Of a stretch of 64,000 nucleotides of DNA, positions 60,066 to 64,000 are shown piece after piece. Below the pieces are notes generated by a model. That model saw nothing but the letters and a program-made list of their open reading frames with translations, was not told where the DNA came from and made no database searches. Source of the DNA: Ottelia alismoides (lineage: Eukaryota > Streptophyta > Magnoliopsida > Alismatales > Hydrocharitaceae); contig JAZKJV010009330.1 of assembly GCA_037367405.1 (NCBI GenBank), positions 310,001 to 374,000 on the forward strand. Reading direction: 5' to 3'. The position numbers and the translations under genes were made by a program. Each line of letters begins with the position of its first letter. Position 1 is the stretch's first letter.

Positions 60066-60090
60066 TTGTAGATCTCGATGAGATCTACAA
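60066..60090. repeat. U3 hairpin of E4
   Basis: TTGTAGATCTC, loop GAT, GAGATCTACAA: 11-bp perfect arms. The same element with one mismatch is at 4013-4037 and 36971-36995; decayed forms are in the X LTR (32.6 kb). Confidence 0.85.
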
Positions 60091-60315
60091 GTTCATGTTA
60101 ACCAAAACAGAGAAGAGGTCATTTAAGGGCAGAAAATATTTTTGAGGGTATTTTTAAGGTTAAAAACACCACATATTTTAATTATGACATTTTTTGTGTT
60201 TTTAATTTATTCAATGACTCTGATAATTACATGACTTTATCTGGTTTTTATTGACACACATTTAAGCAAGGGGGTTAAAATAGGCAAATTAAGATGATGA
60301 AATCGAGTTTCATTA

Positions 60316-60330
60316 CCCCCTATACTTAAA
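60316..60330 (-). promoter_or_regulatory. Polypurine tract of E4
   Basis: Minus TTTAAGTATAGGGGG abutting the LTR start. Confidence 0.8.
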
Positions 60331-61410
60331 TTATGCTCGTCCCTGAGCATCAATGAAAATGAATGAACTGAATTAACCCCATTGTGCATGTGCATATAGG
60401 ATCTGATTTGTTCAAGTCTTCTTAATTATAGAGATCCAAAATCTTAGAGCTCTACCCAGCCTTAATCAAGAGGCACCCAATTCCTCTAATTATCCAGACT
60501 CTCTCTGATGTACATATAGACTAAGGGTATGATTTTTAGTGTTGACTGCGTTCACAAGAGTCGAGTGAAAACTTCACTCAAGGTCTTGGTCCAAGAAATT
60601 CTCCTAAGGTCCCAATCCTCAAAACTAGGGAATAAATCAAATCTTGCGTTCAGTCCACCGTCTCTTTAGTTGTCAGACTTGAAAGTGTAGATGGACGACC
60701 AGTAAGGGAGGGCATGGGATTGTGTCATTTCTTCTCTCCCTCTCATTGGAATAAGGATTCTCTCTAGTGCCTTATTGCGCAATACATTTTTTTGGTGTTG
60801 ATCAGTGCGTACGTCAAGAGAAGTTGGAGCCATCTACACTTGTTTTCTTGGGAATACATCGGGGTGTGTCTTTTTTGAGTACCTATCATACCTTCTACAC
60901 CCAGACTTGTAGCATTTACGATGTAGAGCCCTTTTTTGGTGCAAGCCCGACTCCTGGTCCTAATAGCGTTGGTCCAAGTGGACACTTTGAAATGGTTGGG
61001 AGCGTTTGCCTTTGGTGGAAGCTCTTTGAAATTTGATTTTGTGGAATGAGAGCTTTTCTTTGACATTTCATTGCTTTGTAGTATTTTTGGCTATCTCCAA
61101 TGCTTTTACCAAGAGTTGCGCACACTGATCAACATTTTGTTTTTTTCACACCCTGGCACATAGGTCAATGTCAAGAGATTAGTATAAGAACCAAGTTCTC
61201 ATACTGGCTAACGGTCCTGACATTCAGGTTTCATGAATCCTTCAAAGATTTTATCCCATCCTCGAGCATCATTAGATCAAGTCCAGACTCAAATCCCCCA
61301 GCCCAGTCCCTCAAGCGAAGAGTCAACTCATCTCATCGAAACCGCAGTCGTGCATGTTATGTGCTGATCATATTCTTAAGGTCGGAGACTAAGCATGCAA
61401 TATAGCACGA
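60331..61410 (-). mobile_element. E4 trailer: conserved non-coding block
   Basis: Parallels Y 34.1-35.2 kb, strongest at 60.8-61.03 kb. No shared ORF. Also has the CAGTCCACCGTCTCTTTAGT line found at 34.43 kb. Confidence 0.7.
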
Positions 61411-62089
61411 AAATCTTGAAATCTAGGGGAATGTGGATGATTAAGTCTAAGACCCTGATGGTTAAGGCTGGTTAACCTAAAATATCAAGTCAAAATAAAT
61501 CAGGTTTTCTTGAAAATTTCAGATCCTGGGTGGAAGTGTGATTGAAGAGGATTTAATCCAACTCCCTCATTCAAAAACAATATTTTTTTAAACTTCAAGA
61601 GATATTATGATTGCCTAAACTCAATTAAGTGGATGCATCTGCATTCAACCAGTATGGGTGTAAGTACAGGCCAGAGCCCGTTACTTGAGGACGGAGCCTT
61701 ACGCGATGTCCTCTATACCACCCACTCTACTAAGGACGAACCCTCACTGAACGTGGCTACTTATTTGCACTTAGTAGTCTCTAATGACTCTTAAAGGATT
61801 TTGAATTTTCTCATTTTTATGGAATTTTTAATAAGAGGTTAGAACACAGGTTAGACTCAATTTTCCTTGAAAAGAGATTTAAATATTAAGCCACACAAAT
61901 AAAGATTTTCAAAACATTTTCAAAGGATTTTTCAAAACAAGAGAAACTCATTTTTCAAATCATTTTCAAAATATTTTTCTATAAAAATAGTGTAACATAA
62001 CATAGAAAGCCATGAAAACCACTAAGTCCACTTAGTTCAAAGAATTTTACTTTAACCAAAAAGTTATAAATTTTTCAGATTGTAGCTAA
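61411..62089 (-). mobile_element. E4 internal: displaced leader core and AT-rich spacer
   Basis: 61580-61810 matches the leader core of W, X and Y (GTTACTTGAGGACGGAGCC, CCACCCACTCTACTAAGGA), but lies on the 3' side of the hairpins instead of in the leader. 61811-62089 is an AT-rich spacer with repeated TTTTCAAAA motifs as in Y. Confidence 0.6.
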
Positions 62090-62104
62090 AGTACATGTAT
62101 TGTA

Positions 62105-62335
62105 TATACGGTATACCCCCTATACTTAAACTTTGCTATGTCCTCATAGCACTAGATGATACAAAATCCATAGGTCCATTTAAATATAGAAAAATATAAG
62201 GGAACTAAGGAGGGCTCCCCCTATACTTAGGTTAGAAATAACCTAAGTATAAAGGCACGGAAAGATGAGTAGAGAAAATCACAGGGACTCGGGTCCCCCC
62301 CATACTTCGGCTGAGATTAGCCTAAGTATAAAAAT
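62105..62335 (-). repeat. E4 hairpin / PPT-like array
   Basis: Units at about 62107, 62217 and 62296. Hairpin 62223-62252: TATACTTAGGTTA, loop GAAA, TAACCTAAGTATA, 13-bp perfect arms. Hairpin 62302-62329: 11-bp arms, one mismatch. Each is followed on the minus strand by a G-run. Confidence 0.8.
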
Positions 62336-63468
62336 TAAGATTTGATGTTGGGAGAGATTCGAGGTGAACGAAGAAGACGGATGGATATACAAATGAGTGG
62401 ATGAATTTTCGGAGATCAATGGAGTATCTAAGGCTCTGGGGATGGTGTCGGAGCAAACATGGCTCAAACAAGCATGCAACACACTTCAATTTCACCAACT
62501 CACACATGAAACCAACAGATGTTGGTTTATTATCTTGTCGGTTTTATTGGTAGTTAAAACATTCTATCTTTACGCGGAAAAAATGTTAAGTAAAATCAAC
62601 TGCGTAAATGAGGGTGTTGCTCTCCCAAAATTATATTTTACTCCATTTTTAGGCTGATTTGCAATTAACAGTCCCAATTATTTTGCTTAAAGTTATCATT
62701 GAATTAAGGTGAACACATAAATCAAGCAATCATCGTCTACCGTTCATTCCCATTTTCCATTAACCTAGGTGATCAAGCTAGGAGGGGAAATCGAGAAAAA
62801 CCATGTAATCGATAAAAACCATGATCTAGGATAAGAGAGAAAACATGCAGTGCCTTGGCGAAAATACGTGAAAACCTGGACTATTTTGAAAACCAAAATA
62901 ATGTATGCAAGTTGATCAAAAACCGCACCTAACATGCTTCTATTAGTGGAAAAAGAATATCTTGAAATTTTGTCTAAGTGAAGCGATGTTATGTGTGTAT
63001 TTGATTAATGTGTGTCCTACCTATGAGCAAACACGTAAAAAATGGAATTATAAAATAAGCTCGAAGAGCCGCGAGCCGGGTCCTAGGTCGAAACTCAAGT
63101 GGGGACGATCCCCACACAATCACATATATTCCATCGTTTACAATTGTGAGTCTTCGATCGAAGACGCTGTAAAGACAATTATTACATGATAGAAATGATA
63201 TGCAAAAGAACACACAGTTTTTTTTGTTTTGATTTTTTTTGCTTTATCTTTTTGACTTGCTCTAAGAATGCTATTGCGGCTTCTCGTAGCAGGAAGCACC
63301 TGATCCTCGCCTCCTTGAACATCAAGGGACCTGTCACAAAAGCAAAGGTTAGAGATCAATCGAAAAGAAAAAAATTTACGATGCAAGATAAATGAACAAA
63401 TTGATTTATATAAAAGAAACACTTAATTAAATAAATAAAAATCCAAATAATACAAGAAATGGGTTGTG
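62336..63468 (-). mobile_element. E4 leader region
   Basis: Shares with X the phrase TTTCACCAACTCACACATGA and the GTGTTGCTCTCCC box (about 62611), but lacks the core segment, found displaced at 61.6 kb. Short ORFs overlap on both strands; none supported. Confidence 0.6.
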
Positions 63469-63486
63469 TCCCCGGCAACGACGCCA
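63469..63486 (-). promoter_or_regulatory. Primer binding site of E4
   Basis: Minus TGGCGTCGTTGCCGGGGA, 17 of 18 identical to the tRNA-Asp-type site, the best preserved in the window. Confidence 0.93.
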
Positions 63487-63488
63487 TT

Positions 63489-64000
63489 TGACGAACCGAA
63501 AATTACCCCTTTAAGAGTGCGGGATTCACACTCGGATGTCATTGCAGTCGGGCCGGATTCGGTCCGTCAAAGACCATTTAATTTGATTGGTCAATGAAAT
63601 TAAATGGTCGTATATTTATATTTTACTTTGTAAGTAACCAAGGCTGAACTCAGGGATACGAGCCTCTCTCGTGATATTCAGACTTTTATTAATTTTATTT
63701 AGTGTTGAGTTAGAGGACAATAGGTCAATATATGCATGAAGACAAAACAATGCATCAAGTAAACATGGAATTATGCATCTTTTAATGCATTTTTTTATTT
63801 AATTTTCAACCTGCAAATAACTATGATGAAATGCAATGAAAATATGCCCTAGATCATAATAATGAGCAATTTTTAAAAAAATGAATCAATTCCGGGTTTA
63901 ATTTCAAGTGACAAACTTGATGGATAATTTAAACAAGGCATAAGCTTAAGCAATCAGAGACACTTTGCTATTATAACAATACATAAAAATTACAATGTCC
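63489..64000 (-). mobile_element. 5' LTR of E4 (partial)
   Basis: First 512 bp from the U5 end, collinear with 57415-57926; continues beyond the window. Expected length about 2.9 kb. Confidence 0.9.

Larger units (their letters stand above)
57415..60315 (-). mobile_element. 3' LTR of E4
   Basis: 2901 bp. Right end (U3 start) TAATGAAA-CTCGA-TTTCATCA palindrome; left end AGACGAATCG against TGACGAACCG in the 5' LTR, so the terminal T is mutated. The GC-rich middle (58.2-59.98 kb) has shadow ORFs only. Confidence 0.85.
57415..64000 (-). mobile_element. Non-autonomous Gypsy-like element E4 (right end outside window)
   Basis: 3' LTR 57415-60315, internal 60316-63488 (3.17 kb), 5' LTR from 63489. 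The LTR copies are collinear at offset 6074. The internal region has a PBS, PPT, trailer, leader and hairpins but no gag or pol motif on either strand, so it must depend on other elements' proteins. Left flank AATAC (57410-57414) predicts the target duplication to the right of the window. Confidence 0.85.

Overview
This window looks like plant nuclear heterochromatin made almost entirely of nested LTR retrotransposons. The reasons are Ty3/Gypsy and Ty1/Copia pol fragments, plant-type primer binding sites (tRNA-Asp-like TGGCGYCGTTG... and Copia TGGTATCAGAGCC), LTRs of 2.4-3.8 kb, and stops and frameshifts in every coding stretch. I found no host gene, tRNA, rRNA or CRISPR array. The species cannot be named from this sequence; a flowering plant with a large, repeat-rich genome is the reasonable inference.

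Layout, left to right. (1) 1-8.2 kb is a rearranged mosaic of Gypsy (Athila/Tat-like) pieces. Positions 1-1969 recur at 5462-7430 (about 97% identical by eye), which suggests a tandem duplication with a 5461-bp unit. (2) 8.2-12.05 kb is the 3.8-kb 5' LTR of a minus-strand element, called W here. (3) 12.9-13.27 kb is a small tandem array of about 195-bp units containing inverted repeats. (4) 13275-53238 is one minus-strand Gypsy element, called Y, carrying four later insertions. Its 3' LTR is split at 15503/33540 by a second minus-strand Gypsy-like element, X. X is itself split by a complete 10.3-kb plus-strand Copia element (15925-26272). Y's internal region is split by two plus-strand solo LTRs, each with a perfect 5-bp target duplication (ACTCC and AGTAC). 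The array resumes immediately to the right of Y. (5) 53.36-57.41 kb is a plus-strand Gypsy LTR, PBS and leader (Z), interrupted by (6) a minus-strand element with no pol, E4, at 57415 to beyond 64000.

Insertion order read from the nesting: tandem array, then Y; then X into Y's LTR; then Copia into X; and, independently, two solo LTRs into Y. All coding regions are decayed. Y has gag, protease, RT, RNase H and a truncated integrase, plus an extra ORF between integrase and the 3' LTR. X has a non-canonical polyprotein (degenerate protease-like domain, tandem 59-residue repeat, acidic serine-rich tail) and no visible RT or integrase. E4 has no recognisable ORF.

The most interesting signals are non-coding and shared by the Gypsy elements: a spaced array of hairpins with compensatory arm changes, each adjoining a polypurine-tract-like G-run on the transcribed strand; palindromes at U3 starts; a U3 hairpin; and conserved leader and trailer blocks.
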